A stretch of 64,000 nucleotides of DNA from an uncultured Mucilaginibacter sp. (GCA_913775265.1 CAJYJH010000033.1:1-64000); one strand, 5' to 3'. Shown: positions 42,929 to 52,291, counted from the stretch's first letter. Notes: a model not told the origin generated them from the letters alone. Numbers and translations are program-made.

Positions 42929-43948
42929 TTAGACTTCAGTGAGAGTTCCGCCGGTTTGAGTTACCCAGAGCGTATGTGTTACCCCACACTTAAGTGCAAA
43001 ATTATTTTTTTGATGCCCCACCGGAAAATCGAAGCATACAGGATATTGGTAATTTTTTACCCGGTCTAAAACTACTTCATACAAGGTTTTGCCAAATTCA
43101 TCATCCGGTTCGTCGGGCTTCACTTTAAAGCCGCCTATAATCAATCCCGCCAGTTTTCCTAATTTACCGCTGCGTTGGAGGTTGTAAAACATGCGGTCGA
43201 TATTGTAGAGGTACTCACCGGTATCTTCTAAAAAAAGAATTTTACCATCAGTATTAATATCTGACCGGGTTCCGGTTAACGTAGCTACTATGCTTAAATT
43301 ACCGCCAATTAGAGGCGCAGTAGCTGACCCAATGCGGTTGGCTGCATGCTCGGGTGAATTGTAGGTCAATTTCTGACCGGTTAATGCCTGCTTGATAGAC
43401 AAAATAGTTTCTATCTGTATAGGCTCAGCCAGGCTCCAGTTATCAGGGAAACTGTTACACATTTTGCTATGCAATGTGGCTACATGGCAATTAGTATGTA
43501 TGTGGTTATGTAGTACCGTTATATCGCTAAAACCAATTACCCATTTTGGGCTTGCTACAAAACGCTTAAAGTTTAATTGATCAATAATATGAACTGCACC
43601 GTAACCGCCGCGGGCGCACATTATAGCTTTAACATTTGGGTCGTCCAGCATCTGCTGCAAATCGGCCAGCCGTTCGGCATCTGTACCCCCCATGGTAAAA
43701 TCGCGCTTACCTACCGTTTGTCCTATTTTGACGATAAAGCCCCAGCTTTGCATGAGTTGTATTGCTGGTTGTATAGCTTCGGTTTTGATATAGCCAGCCG
43801 GGCAGGTAATGCCAATAGTATCGCCAGGTTTTAAATAAGGTGGTATGGCTATCTTTTTAACAGCAATGCCGGTGGCAGCCGATGCTTTTAATGAGGCGGC
43901 CGCAGCGGCAACTGGGATCAATGACGATAAGAAATGCTTACGGTTCAT
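42929..43948 (-). CDS. LD-carboxypeptidase (peptidase S66)
   Basis: 339 residues. The N-terminus MNRKHFLSSL followed by an Ala-rich stretch is a Tat-like or Sec signal. The S66 fold shows IGITCPAG, MCARGGYGA, nucleophile Ser in IGFSDITVLH, Glu in ILFLEDTGE, and His in FPVGHQKNN. It cleaves the LD bond of tetrapeptides in murein recycling, in this case probably in the periplasm, unlike the cytosolic LdcA of E. coli. It begins just after the terminator of the carotenoid operon. Confidence 0.9.
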   Translation of the reverse strand: MNRKHFLSSLIPVAAAAASLKASAATGIAVKKIAIPPYLKPGDTIGITCPAGYIKTEAIQPAIQLMQSWGFIVKIGQTVGKRDFTMGGTDAERLADLQQMLDDPNVKAIMCARGGYGAVHIIDQLNFKRFVASPKWVIGFSDITVLHNHIHTNCHVATLHSKMCNSFPDNWSLAEPIQIETILSIKQALTGQKLTYNSPEHAANRIGSATAPLIGGNLSIVATLTGTRSDINTDGKILFLEDTGEYLYNIDRMFYNLQRSGKLGKLAGLIIGGFKVKPDEPDDEFGKTLYEVVLDRVKNYQYPVCFDFPVGHQKNNFALKCGVTHTLWVTQTGGTLTEV

Positions 43949-43958
43949 GCAAAAGCAA

Positions 43959-44002
43959 ATAAGCTAAAAAAGCGCTGAATATTCAGCGCTTTTTTAGCTT
44001 AT
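43959..44002. terminator. Terminator of the ispH/carotenoid operon
   Basis: A perfect palindrome with 22-bp arms (ATAAGCTAAAAAAGCGCTGAA-type) that gives a T run on both strands. It separates ispH from the LD-carboxypeptidase gene. Confidence 0.85.
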
Positions 44003-44044
44003 AATGTTGTAACCCTTTTATAGTAATGTAGCTGGTGTCGGCAA

Positions 44045-44896
44045 TCAATACCTTTCCAGTTCGGCTTTTATTTGTTCCATCAGCCACATCGGGGTCGATG
44101 TAGCGCCGCTAATACCTATGGTATCACCCGGTGAGAACATTTCGGGACTCAGCTCTTCTACCGCCGAAACAAAGTAGGTGTTGGGGTTATGCTTACGGCA
44201 AACCTCAAATAGTACTTTTCCGTTAGATGACTTTTTGCCGGATACAAATACAATTTTATCGAACTGGGTAGCAAAAGCGTGCAAATCTTTATCGCGGTTA
44301 GATACCTGGCGACAAATAGTATCATTGGCTTTAACCTCATAACCGCGAGAGATTAGCTGATCTTTAATATGATAAAACTTGTCCGTGCTTTTTGTCGTTT
44401 GGCTATACAAGGTAATTTGCTGAGGCAACTCTACCGTGTCCAGTTCGGCTAAGTCCTGAAACACCAACGCTTCGTTATTAGTTTGTCCTTGCAAGCCAAT
44501 AACCTCAGCATGGCCATGCTTACCGAAAATAATGATATTCTCTTTATTATCGTGCGAGGTTTTGATGCGGTTTTGCAGCTTTAATACCACCGGGCACGAG
44601 GCATCAATTAAAGTAATGTTATGTTCGAGCGCTAACTGGTAGGTAGACGGTGCTTCGCCATGCGCACGAATAAGTACTTTCTCGTTGTAGAGGTTTTGCA
44701 GGTCAGCATGGTCAATAATACGCAGACCTTTAGCTTTCAGGCGTTCTACTTCCTCATCGTTGTGTACAATATCGCCTAAGCAATACAGGTAGCCGTCTTC
44801 GGCCAGTATCTCTTCGGCCATATCAATGGCATACACTACGCCAAAGCAAAAGCCCGCATCCTGATCTATCTGTACCTTTAACTGATATACTCCCAT
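44045..44896 (-). CDS. ispH: 4-hydroxy-3-methylbut-2-enyl diphosphate reductase
   Basis: A 283-residue [4Fe-4S] enzyme that makes IPP and DMAPP in the last step of the MEP pathway. The three cluster Cys are in GFCFGVV, DASCPVV and DTICRQVSN; IRAHGEAP, GKHGHAEVIG and SGKKSSNG are family motifs, and the end ISGATSTPMWLMEQI is conserved. It is the last gene of the operon with cruF, a glycosyltransferase and an acyltransferase, 57 bases after cruF, linking precursor supply to carotenoid synthesis. Confidence 0.95.
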   Translation of the reverse strand: MGVYQLKVQIDQDAGFCFGVVYAIDMAEEILAEDGYLYCLGDIVHNDEEVERLKAKGLRIIDHADLQNLYNEKVLIRAHGEAPSTYQLALEHNITLIDASCPVVLKLQNRIKTSHDNKENIIIFGKHGHAEVIGLQGQTNNEALVFQDLAELDTVELPQQITLYSQTTKSTDKFYHIKDQLISRGYEVKANDTICRQVSNRDKDLHAFATQFDKIVFVSGKKSSNGKVLFEVCRKHNPNTYFVSAVEELSPEMFSPGDTIGISGATSTPMWLMEQIKAELERY

Positions 44897-44953
44897 GATT
44901 CAAAATTACAACAAAATAATAACACTGTAGTTATTCAAAACAGTGCATGCAGC

Positions 44954-45592
44954 CTAAGCTTGAATTTGCAGCAAGGCGAAAAATATGAACTGTACTAATA
45001 ACAATATAGGTGCTACAATGCTTTGCGTCTTAAACTTAAAACTTTCAAAAACGAACAAAAAAGCAGCGCTGACACCGAACCAGCATAAGTAGTTTTTTAA
45101 CGGTACGGTATTATTAAACCAAGTCCAGTAATCAAATTTTACAGCCACTGGTTCAATCAGTGCATCCAGTAGTACTAATATGACAGCGCCGGTTAAGATG
45201 CGGGCCAGCATAGATTTTAGCCTGAACCTTTGCATTAAAACACCTGCTGCATAAACGAGCATTAACCAGTTAACGCCAATCATTAAAGGTATATCATCTA
45301 CTTTTATGCCGAGCGTAGCGCCGTAATGATAGCGGCCAAACAGCCAGTTTTTGTGCACACCAATCCATTCTGCAATAATACCCAGGCAAAATATAATTAA
45401 ACCAAATGTCCAAAAGCGGTTATTAAGCCGGTAATGATTGGCCAAAATTACCAATAGCATTAACAATAAATGGAAAGGCACCAGTTTTAAAAAAAGCGGG
45501 GTTAGTGCTGGGATAAAAAAACCAACCAACCCTACTACATGAAACAGGATAATGATAGCTACAGAAACAGCAATTTTGCGGGGCGGCATCAT
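44954..45592 (-). CDS. cruF: Carotenoid biosynthesis protein, CruF-like
   Basis: A 212-residue membrane protein with about seven hydrophobic segments. It matches the CruF/DUF422 family (carotenoid 1',2'-hydratase): conserved GIIAEWIGVHKNWLFGRYHYG, DDIPLMIGVNWLML, and DALIEPVAVKFDYWTW. It adds water to the end of an acyclic carotenoid to form the hydroxyl that is later glycosylated. Its start overlaps the stop of the glycosyltransferase gene (ATGA). Confidence 0.88.
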   Translation of the reverse strand: MMPPRKIAVSVAIIILFHVVGLVGFFIPALTPLFLKLVPFHLLLMLLVILANHYRLNNRFWTFGLIIFCLGIIAEWIGVHKNWLFGRYHYGATLGIKVDDIPLMIGVNWLMLVYAAGVLMQRFRLKSMLARILTGAVILVLLDALIEPVAVKFDYWTWFNNTVPLKNYLCWFGVSAAFLFVFESFKFKTQSIVAPILLLVQFIFFALLQIQA

Positions 45593-46677
45593 ACCCGGCG
45601 GCCTTTCCAGGTGTGATTATTGGTAAGCTGATTTTGAATAGCTACCAAACCTATAAGCATTAAGTTGAACATTTGAAACGGGTGCAAGATACTATTAAGC
45701 CAGGCATTTTGACCGGCTGTAAGCGAAATCATTACACGGCTCAAAACAATTAAGCCGCACATCATTAAAATAAGCGGCAGATTGAGCGTTGTAATCACCA
45801 GCAGTGGTCCGCCAATAACCAGCACCAGATAAAATAAAAAACCAATAATGCTGTAATTAAACGGAGCCAGAAAGTTTTTGCTGAAACCTTTAATGGCATC
45901 CTGGTAATTGGTATACATACGGCAGCTGATAAGCCCATTGGCTAACAGGCTTTCGGCCGGTAGTTTTTCTAATTTAACCTGTTTGATGATTTCAATATCT
46001 TCAACTACACGGTCTTTAGACAATAAGTGCCATTGATACTGCCGGTATACAGCTGCATTGAACAGCATAAACTGCCCGCTGGCCGCAGCAAATGCAGGAT
46101 TTTTAAGCAGGTAAATCAGCCTGACCGGCAACAAGTTAAGTAATATGTAATGCATCAGCGGAACTACGGCCTTTTCGCCAAATGAGCGCATGTCCTGATT
46201 GGTAAATAAGCTGAGTAGGGCCAATCCTTTAGCTTGCATACGGTGTACTGCACTGTTAATTAAGCCATCATAAACTTGCTCATCGGCATCTAAAAATAGC
46301 ATATAGATTCCTTTGGCATGTTGGGCCAGTTGATGGCAGGCATAAGGTTTACCTAACCAGCCTTCTTTAAGCGGCTCGCCTTTTACTACGCTGAAGCGTG
46401 AACGGGTGGCGGCAAAATCCTCGCAGATTGCATAAGTACGATCTGTTGAATCGTCGTCTAAGATAATGACTTCATAATCCTGATAATCTTGCGAATCAAT
46501 CGAGTGAAGCAGGGTTAATATGTTCTCTTCTTCGTTACGGGCAGGAATGAGTATAGATACTAAATCGTGGTAACGACGGTTAACCCGGCGCAGTTTAGGG
46601 TCTGATATAAAATTAAACAGCGTTACGGCAAAGCGCAGAATCAGGAAGATGAATACAGTGGCTAATGCAATAATCAC
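45589..46677 (-). CDS. Family 2 glycosyltransferase, CruG-like
   Basis: 362 residues starting at GTG. An N-terminal membrane anchor (about 2-25), a GT-A domain (ILIPARNEEENI, IILDDDSTDRT, FLDADEQV, EDIE for the catalytic region) and three C-terminal membrane segments (about 280-350). Placed directly before cruF with coupled translation, it is inferred to glycosylate the carotenoid hydroxyl, as CruG does in cyanobacteria; the donor sugar is unknown. Confidence 0.85.
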   Translation of the reverse strand: MIIALATVFIFLILRFAVTLFNFISDPKLRRVNRRYHDLVSILIPARNEEENILTLLHSIDSQDYQDYEVIILDDDSTDRTYAICEDFAATRSRFSVVKGEPLKEGWLGKPYACHQLAQHAKGIYMLFLDADEQVYDGLINSAVHRMQAKGLALLSLFTNQDMRSFGEKAVVPLMHYILLNLLPVRLIYLLKNPAFAAASGQFMLFNAAVYRQYQWHLLSKDRVVEDIEIIKQVKLEKLPAESLLANGLISCRMYTNYQDAIKGFSKNFLAPFNYSIIGFLFYLVLVIGGPLLVITTLNLPLILMMCGLIVLSRVMISLTAGQNAWLNSILHPFQMFNLMLIGLVAIQNQLTNNHTWKGRRV

Positions 46678-46679
46678 GG

Positions 46680-47306
46680 TTATAATACAATTTGAGTTTG
46701 AAGCAGTTTGGCCGATTCATAATGCTGCTGAAACAAATCTTTCAATTCATCAATACTTTCGGCAGCTGTATCACCAGGGTGCTTTTGTACATAAACGTTG
46801 ATGGTAGGCTTTTTATGCTGAAAGTACTCAATAAAAGTAGCGGCAAATACATATTGGAACTTGCCTGCCGCCTGTTTAATGATTTTGAGCAAACCTCGTT
46901 CAAAATGAATATCATCAACAAAGTTAGAATACAGTCTGGCCTGCGGAAACACCAAAACCAGGTTTTGCGGGTCTTTTAACAATTCGGACGCATAATTCAA
47001 TGACTCGATCATCGATCGTGAATTTTTGACTACCGAAAATGCTCCCATGTATTTCAAGAAGAATACCCGCTTTGCGGTATCTTCCAGTATCATGATGTGG
47101 AACTTTTTTTTGAGCAGTTTATAATTGAGCCAGTACAACAAAAAACCATCCCACCAGCCAAAATGATTGGCCAGTAATAACACTGACTTATCCTCATCCA
47201 CTTCCAGCCCGTTAAAATTAAAAGCCTTGAAGTTGCTTTTAATCAAATGCCCGATGTAATGATGAAAAAAACGATGGATTAACGGATTGTTTTTAGGATA
47301 GATCAT
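46680..47306 (-). CDS. Lysophospholipid acyltransferase (PlsC) family protein
   Basis: A 208-residue acyltransferase. Motif I is NHFGWWDG (NHx4D type), motif III-like FPQARL follows. Because it heads the operon with a glycosyltransferase and cruF, it is inferred to acylate the carotenoid glycoside rather than a phospholipid. A TTG at 47357 would add 17 residues; the ATG at 47306 is preferred. Confidence 0.85.
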   Translation of the reverse strand: MIYPKNNPLIHRFFHHYIGHLIKSNFKAFNFNGLEVDEDKSVLLLANHFGWWDGFLLYWLNYKLLKKKFHIMILEDTAKRVFFLKYMGAFSVVKNSRSMIESLNYASELLKDPQNLVLVFPQARLYSNFVDDIHFERGLLKIIKQAAGKFQYVFAATFIEYFQHKKPTINVYVQKHPGDTAAESIDELKDLFQQHYESAKLLQTQIVL

Positions 47307-47402
47307 GTTCCGGACAAGATAAGCAGCCTGAGCAAATCTGCCACTACGGTAACACAAATTCTGTTAAGGTGTTCTGTTAGCTATCAGAAAATAGTATAAA
47401 AC

Positions 47403-47439
47403 TACAAAGCACAATAGCTATATACTATTGTGCTTTGTA
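47403..47439. terminator. Hairpin after the GH92 gene
   Basis: 15-bp perfect arms (TACAAAGCACAATAG and complement) with a 7-nt loop between the GH92 stop and the carotenoid operon. The T run is weak on both sides. Confidence 0.65.
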
Positions 47440-47465
47440 AGCTAAGTTTTGAAAGCGATGCTTAA

Positions 47466-49769
47466 CTATGAATGTTTGCTGCTCATATAAAAAGTAAGCT
47501 CTCCGCCGTTCATAATATCGGCATGTTTGATGGAAAGGCCGGTTAGTGGCTTGCCGTTCAGCAGCACTTTTTGTACGTAGACATTCTTGTCGCTCTGATT
47601 TTTTACCGTTACCGTAAACGTTTTACCGTTTTGCAAGCGTACTACTGCGCCATTTACAGCCGGGCTACCTAATGCATACTCGTCATTACCCGGTGATACC
47701 GGATAGAAGCCCAGGTTGGTAAAGATAAACCATGCACTCATCTGGCCGGTATCGTCGTTACCGCCTAAGCCGTCTGGGGTTGGTTTATACATTTTAGGTA
47801 AAATCATCCGTACCCGTTCCTGAGTTTTCCAGGGCTGGTTGGTCCAGTTATACAGGTAGGCTACGTGGTGTGATGGTTCGTTGCCATGTACGTAATTACC
47901 GATGATGCCGTCGCGGGTAATATCCTCTGTCTCCTCAAAAAACTTATCGGGCAAATGCATGGTAAATAATGAGTCAAGATAAGGCACAAACCGTTTGTTA
48001 CCTCCCATTATTTCAATCAGGCCCTTAGGGTCTTGCGGTGCAAACAGCGTATAGTTCCAGGCATTGCCTTCAATAAAACCTTGACCAATAGTAGTAAGCG
48101 GATCAAATTTAGCCCGGAAGGTGCCGTTTTCTAACCGTGGGCGCATAAAGCCTGATGCCTTGTCGTACACGTTACGATAATTTTGGGCACGTTTGCTAAA
48201 CTCCTGGTAAATATCCTGTCGGTTTAATTTTTTGGCTAATTGTGCAATACACCAGTCATCGTAAGCATACTCTAACGTACTCGAAACCGATACGCCGTTG
48301 CGCTCATCCGGAATGTAACCTTTGTCAATATAATAACCAATGCCTTCATAATCGCGCTTGCGGGCTGTAGTTACACATGCTTCCAATGCTTTATTTACAT
48401 CGATGCCGGCAGTGTTACCTTTTACAATAGCATCAGCAATAACCGACACGCTATGGTATCCCGACATACACCAGTTTTCATTACCCGAGTTTGACCATAC
48501 CGGCAGCATGTGTTCCGGGCTTTGCTCGTAATGTGCCAGCATTGATTTTACCATATTGTTATTACGCTCGGGCGCAATAATGTTAAATAACGGGTGTAAT
48601 GCACGGTAGGTATCCCACAACGAAAATGTAGTATAATTGGTAAAGCCTTTAGCCGTATGTACGTTTTGATCCACTCCTTTATATTGCCCGTCGGTATCCA
48701 TATAAATGGTAGGGTTGATTAACGTATGGTATACGGCAGTATAAAAGTTTTCTTTAGTGGTACGACTATTACTCTGTATCTCAATTTTGTGTAGTTCGTT
48801 TTCCCATTGCTGTTGTGCTGCGGCTTTGGTTTGTTCAAAGCTCCAGCCCGGTACTTCGGCTTGCATATTAGCCAGGGCTCCATCCATGCTAACCGGTGAT
48901 AGGGCCATCTTGATCTTCACCTTTTCGCCTTCGTTGGTTTTAAAATCAAAGTAGGCCTTAATGCGCTGTCCGGCAATCTCGGGGAAATTTCGGGTTTGAT
49001 TAAACTTGCCCCAAAAACCACGATAAACCTGGCGCGGCGACTCGTTACGGAAGCCATGGCTTACAAAAGGTTTAGAAAAACGCATGGCAAAATACAATAC
49101 CCGGTTTTTAGCCCAGCCGTTAGTTTGCCTGAAACCGGTAACCAGTGTATCATTTACTACATGGACGTAAGTCCATACGTTTTTGTCGGGATAATTATAA
49201 ATACCGGCGGTTAGATCTAAAACGATGTGTGCCTGGTCTGATTGCGGGAAAGTGTATTGATGGAAACCTACACGGGTGCTGGCCGTCATTTCAGCCTGTA
49301 CATTGTAATCATCCAGTTTAACTTTATAGTAGCCTGCCTGGCTTACCTCGTTTTGGTGCGAAAACCTGGAGCGATAACCACTACCCGGTTTGTCGGCCGT
49401 GCCAGGATTCAGTTTTACCGTACCTACCGTTGGCATCACTAAAAAATCGCCCAGATCGGAGTGGCCTGTACCACTAAAGTGAGTATGGCTAAAACCGGTA
49501 ATGGTTTTATCTTCATACTGATAACCGGCACAATACTCGTAAACCTTGGGGTTGTATTTGCCGTTCAGTTCATAACTTACGCTATCTGTTTCAGGGCTTA
49601 ATTGTACCATGCCAAACGGTACAGTAGCGCCCGGATAGGTATGCCCCATGCGTTCGGTGCCGATAATCGGTTTAACATAGGGTACCAGTTTTTCGGTATT
49701 TCTGCTTTGAGCAGTAGCCGTTAACCCCTGAGTTAACAATATAATTAGAGCGAGATTAATTTTGTTCAA
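47466..49769 (-). CDS. GH92 family alpha-mannosidase
   Basis: 767 residues starting with TTG; no in-frame ATG exists between the upstream stop and the signal peptide (ending LTATAQ). The N-terminal GH92 beta-sandwich begins PYVKPIIGTERMGHTYPGA; the (alpha/alpha)6 catalytic part contains YHTLINPTIYMD, SLWDTYRALHP, GNEPSHHVAYLYNW and GNDDTGQMSAWF, typical calcium-dependent exo-alpha-mannosidase motifs. It should trim alpha-mannosides from N-glycans or yeast mannan in the periplasm. It has no SusC/D partners here. Confidence 0.93.
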   Translation of the reverse strand: MNKINLALIILLTQGLTATAQSRNTEKLVPYVKPIIGTERMGHTYPGATVPFGMVQLSPETDSVSYELNGKYNPKVYEYCAGYQYEDKTITGFSHTHFSGTGHSDLGDFLVMPTVGTVKLNPGTADKPGSGYRSRFSHQNEVSQAGYYKVKLDDYNVQAEMTASTRVGFHQYTFPQSDQAHIVLDLTAGIYNYPDKNVWTYVHVVNDTLVTGFRQTNGWAKNRVLYFAMRFSKPFVSHGFRNESPRQVYRGFWGKFNQTRNFPEIAGQRIKAYFDFKTNEGEKVKIKMALSPVSMDGALANMQAEVPGWSFEQTKAAAQQQWENELHKIEIQSNSRTTKENFYTAVYHTLINPTIYMDTDGQYKGVDQNVHTAKGFTNYTTFSLWDTYRALHPLFNIIAPERNNNMVKSMLAHYEQSPEHMLPVWSNSGNENWCMSGYHSVSVIADAIVKGNTAGIDVNKALEACVTTARKRDYEGIGYYIDKGYIPDERNGVSVSSTLEYAYDDWCIAQLAKKLNRQDIYQEFSKRAQNYRNVYDKASGFMRPRLENGTFRAKFDPLTTIGQGFIEGNAWNYTLFAPQDPKGLIEIMGGNKRFVPYLDSLFTMHLPDKFFEETEDITRDGIIGNYVHGNEPSHHVAYLYNWTNQPWKTQERVRMILPKMYKPTPDGLGGNDDTGQMSAWFIFTNLGFYPVSPGNDEYALGSPAVNGAVVRLQNGKTFTVTVKNQSDKNVYVQKVLLNGKPLTGLSIKHADIMNGGELTFYMSSKHS

Positions 49770-49903
49770 TTTAATAGTATTAAGTATTTGATATAAAACA
49801 TAATTGCCATATTGGCATTATAGGTAAAAAATGTAACAACGGTACAGCATTTGTACTCTAAATACCAAATTTCAACTTTAATCTAAAAAACGAAGACAAA
49901 AAC

Positions 49904-50482
49904 ATGAAAAAATTATTTTCCGCAATCCTGTTCGTTATGGTAGCCATGTCATTCAGTTCATGTGGTTATAATAGTATTGTGCAATTAGACGAAGATACCA
50001 AAGCCAAGTGGGGAACGGTACAAAGCCAATACCAGCGCCGGGCCGATTTAATCCCAAACTTGGTAGCAACCGTGAAAGGTGTAGCCAACTTTGAAAAAAG
50101 CACATTGGTTGAAGTAACCGAGGCCCGCGCTAAAGCAACGTCTATCCAGGTAGATCCTAATAAATTAACTCCCGAAAATGTGCAGCAGTTTCAACAGGCA
50201 CAAGGCCAGCTAAGTACTGCTTTAGGTCGTTTATTGGTAGCTTCAGAAGCTTACCCAACCCTGCGTGCTAATGATAATTTTACAGCATTACAGGGCCAGT
50301 TAGAAGGTACCGAAAACCGTATCAGCGTAGCCCGTATGGATTTTAATAATTCGGTACAGGCTTACAACAGTAAAATTCGTACATTCCCTAATAACCTGAC
50401 CTCAAAAATGTTTGGCTTTTCGCCTAAAGGTTATTTCCAGGCAGAGGCGAACGCCCAAAATGCACCTAAAGTACAGTTTTAA
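49904..50482 (+). CDS. LemA family lipoprotein
   Basis: 192 residues: a lipoprotein signal with lipobox FSSC (Cys 20) and a long helical bundle: GYNSIVQLDEDTKAKWGTVQ, YQRRADLIPNLVATVKG and YNSKIRTFPNNL are the LemA signatures. LemA proteins commonly accompany TPM-domain proteins, as here. Function in the envelope is not established. The message continues towards two TPM genes through a 29-bp inverted repeat. Confidence 0.92.
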   Translation: MKKLFSAILFVMVAMSFSSCGYNSIVQLDEDTKAKWGTVQSQYQRRADLIPNLVATVKGVANFEKSTLVEVTEARAKATSIQVDPNKLTPENVQQFQQAQGQLSTALGRLLVASEAYPTLRANDNFTALQGQLEGTENRISVARMDFNNSVQAYNSKIRTFPNNLTSKMFGFSPKGYFQAEANAQNAPKVQF

Positions 50483-50491
50483 GCCAATGAT

Positions 50492-50573
50492 TGAATGAGT
50501 GAGTTTTGAATGAGTGAATGCTTTGTTCACCATTAATATAATAACATTCACTCATTCAAAACTCACTCATTCA
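50492..50573. repeat. Perfect 29-bp inverted repeat between lemA and TPM genes
   Basis: Arms 50492-50520 and 50545-50573 are perfect complements with a 24-base loop. Each arm itself holds two copies of GAATGAGTGA separated by GTTTT. There is no T run, so it is not a standard terminator; it ends 14 bases before the next start codon. Confidence 0.85.
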
Positions 50574-50587
50574 CTAATTGTACAACT

Positions 50588-51019
50588 ATGGCTTTTAACG
50601 AGGACGAACAGCAACGCATCAGGCAGGCTATTGAGCGGGCTGAGAAAAATACATCGGGCGAGATCAGGATTTGTGTAGAAAATAACTGCTCCGAAGAGCC
50701 AATTAACCGTGCTGCCGGTTATTTTAACAAGCTGGAGATGGATAAAACCAGGCACCGAAACGGCGTGCTGATTTATCTGGCCACTAAAGACCGGAAATTT
50801 GCCATCATTGGCGATTCGGGCATCAATCAGGTTGTTCCTGCCAATTTCTGGGATTCTACCAAAGATGCCATGCTTGAGTGTTTTAAACAGGGTGAGATTA
50901 CCCAAGGCATCATTGCGGGTGTTGAATTGGCCGGACGGCAGCTTAAACAATACTTTCCGTATCAAACGGGCGATACTAACGAACTGTCTGACGATATTGC
51001 CTTTATGGACGGTGACTAA
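50588..51019 (+). CDS. TPM-domain protein without signal peptide
   Basis: 143 residues with one TPM fold domain (IRQAIERAEKNTSGEIRICV, HRNGVLIYLATKDRKFAIIGD, ITQGIIAGVELAGRQLKQYF) and an acidic end. It has neither a signal peptide nor membrane segments, so it should be cytosolic, unlike the exported TPM protein that follows 15 bases later. Enzymatic activity is doubtful; thylakoid relatives act in photosystem repair. Confidence 0.88.
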   Translation: MAFNEDEQQRIRQAIERAEKNTSGEIRICVENNCSEEPINRAAGYFNKLEMDKTRHRNGVLIYLATKDRKFAIIGDSGINQVVPANFWDSTKDAMLECFKQGEITQGIIAGVELAGRQLKQYFPYQTGDTNELSDDIAFMDGD

Positions 51020-51034
51020 CTGAGGACTTATATT

Positions 51035-51865
51035 ATGCTGAAAAAGATACTGTTTCTGCTTACTATCGTATTTACCACACTGGTGAGTTTCGGGCAGAAA
51101 TTTCCGCCGCGTTCTAATACGCTCGTTACCGATTACACTAATAGCCTTTCGGCTGATGATAAGCAAAAACTGGAAAATAAACTGGTTGCGTTTAATGATT
51201 CTACATCAACGCAGGTAGCAGTAGTGCTTATCAAATCGGTAGGCGATTATGATATCAGCGAATATGGTGCTTTACTAATCCGCGATTGGGGTATTGGCCA
51301 AAAAGGTAAAAACAATGGTGTGCTGGTGCTGGCGGCTATTAACGACCGTAAAGTAACTATACAAACCGGTTACGGGATAGAGGGTAGCTTAACCGATGCG
51401 GCTACACAACAAATCATTCAGCAGGATATTAAGCCAAATTTTAGATCCGGCGATTACTACAAGGGACTTGATCTGGCTACTGATGATATCATCAAATATA
51501 CCAAAGGCGAATTTAAAGCTGATCCCGAAAAAGCTAACCAGCGTACCCGGCGAAAACGTGATGGCGGTGGAGGCAGCTCTGCTATAATTATCGTCATCAT
51601 TGTTATTGTGCTTATCATGATATTTAAAAATCGGGGCGGCGGCGGCGGTGGCCAGATTATTGGTGGCCGTGGTGGCGCGAGTCCGTTCTGGTGGTTTTTA
51701 GCCGGTAATCTTTTAGGTGGCGGTGGCCGACGCGGCGGTGATGACTGGGGAGGTGGTTTCGGTGGCGGAAGCTCCGGCGGAGGCTGGGGTGGTGGCGGAG
51801 GCGGTGGCTTCGGCGGTTTTGGCGGCGGTAGTTCAGGTGGTGGCGGTAGTTCAGGCAGTTGGTAA
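51035..51865 (+). CDS. YgcG-like TPM-domain membrane protein
   Basis: 276 residues: signal peptide (ending VSFGQ), TPM domain (about 28-155: NTLVTDYTNSLSADDKQKLE, STQVAVVLIKSV, GKNNGVLVLAAINDRKVTIQTGYG), one membrane segment (about 184-199, AIIIVIIVIVLIMIF) and a long Gly/Ser-rich tail with Trp and Phe. This matches the YgcG plan. It follows lemA and the cytosolic TPM gene. Confidence 0.92.
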   Translation: MLKKILFLLTIVFTTLVSFGQKFPPRSNTLVTDYTNSLSADDKQKLENKLVAFNDSTSTQVAVVLIKSVGDYDISEYGALLIRDWGIGQKGKNNGVLVLAAINDRKVTIQTGYGIEGSLTDAATQQIIQQDIKPNFRSGDYYKGLDLATDDIIKYTKGEFKADPEKANQRTRRKRDGGGGSSAIIIVIIVIVLIMIFKNRGGGGGGQIIGGRGGASPFWWFLAGNLLGGGGRRGGDDWGGGFGGGSSGGGWGGGGGGGFGGFGGGSSGGGGSSGSW

Positions 51866-51880
51866 ATAAAATATTTTACT

Positions 51881-52291
51881 ATGTACCGCAGAGATTATTT
51901 TTTGAACGAAACGCAACGCTTAGCGCAGGTAATTGCCAAAATGCTGGGCCTCAAAACAGCCGGTGATAAGCTCGAAGAAATACGGCAGGTTTATAACGAT
52001 GCCCTCAATAATGAATACGAAGTGAATGAGGATGAACTGCTGGCTTTTAATAACGATGATTTTGTAAACTGGCTGCACCAAAAACAATTTAGTGCAGCCA
52101 AAATAAATACGCTTGCTCAATTGCTGTATTATAGTGCAGAGCCTTTGGGTAATGATGATTTAACCCTGAACAAGCTGCAAAAAACAATAACTTTGCTCGA
52201 CCTGCTCGAACAGGAACATCATATGCAGTTGTTCGAAAACATCGGCAAGCGGCAGGTGATACAGCAATACCTTAAACAACATGGCGCCTGA
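51881..52291 (+). CDS. Hypothetical helical protein
   Basis: 136 residues, all helical by appearance and rather acidic; no signal or membrane segment. The start MYRRDYFLNETQRLAQVIAKML recalls small DUF6483-like proteins, but I cannot assign a family. It overlaps the NUDIX gene by 11 bases and lies 15 bases after the YgcG-like gene. Confidence 0.7.
   Translation: MYRRDYFLNETQRLAQVIAKMLGLKTAGDKLEEIRQVYNDALNNEYEVNEDELLAFNNDDFVNWLHQKQFSAAKINTLAQLLYYSAEPLGNDDLTLNKLQKTITLLDLLEQEHHMQLFENIGKRQVIQQYLKQHGA

Noticed and set aside
50483-50587. CRISPR-like repeat unit
   Set aside because: GAATGAGTGA repeats are part of one inverted repeat, without regular spacers.
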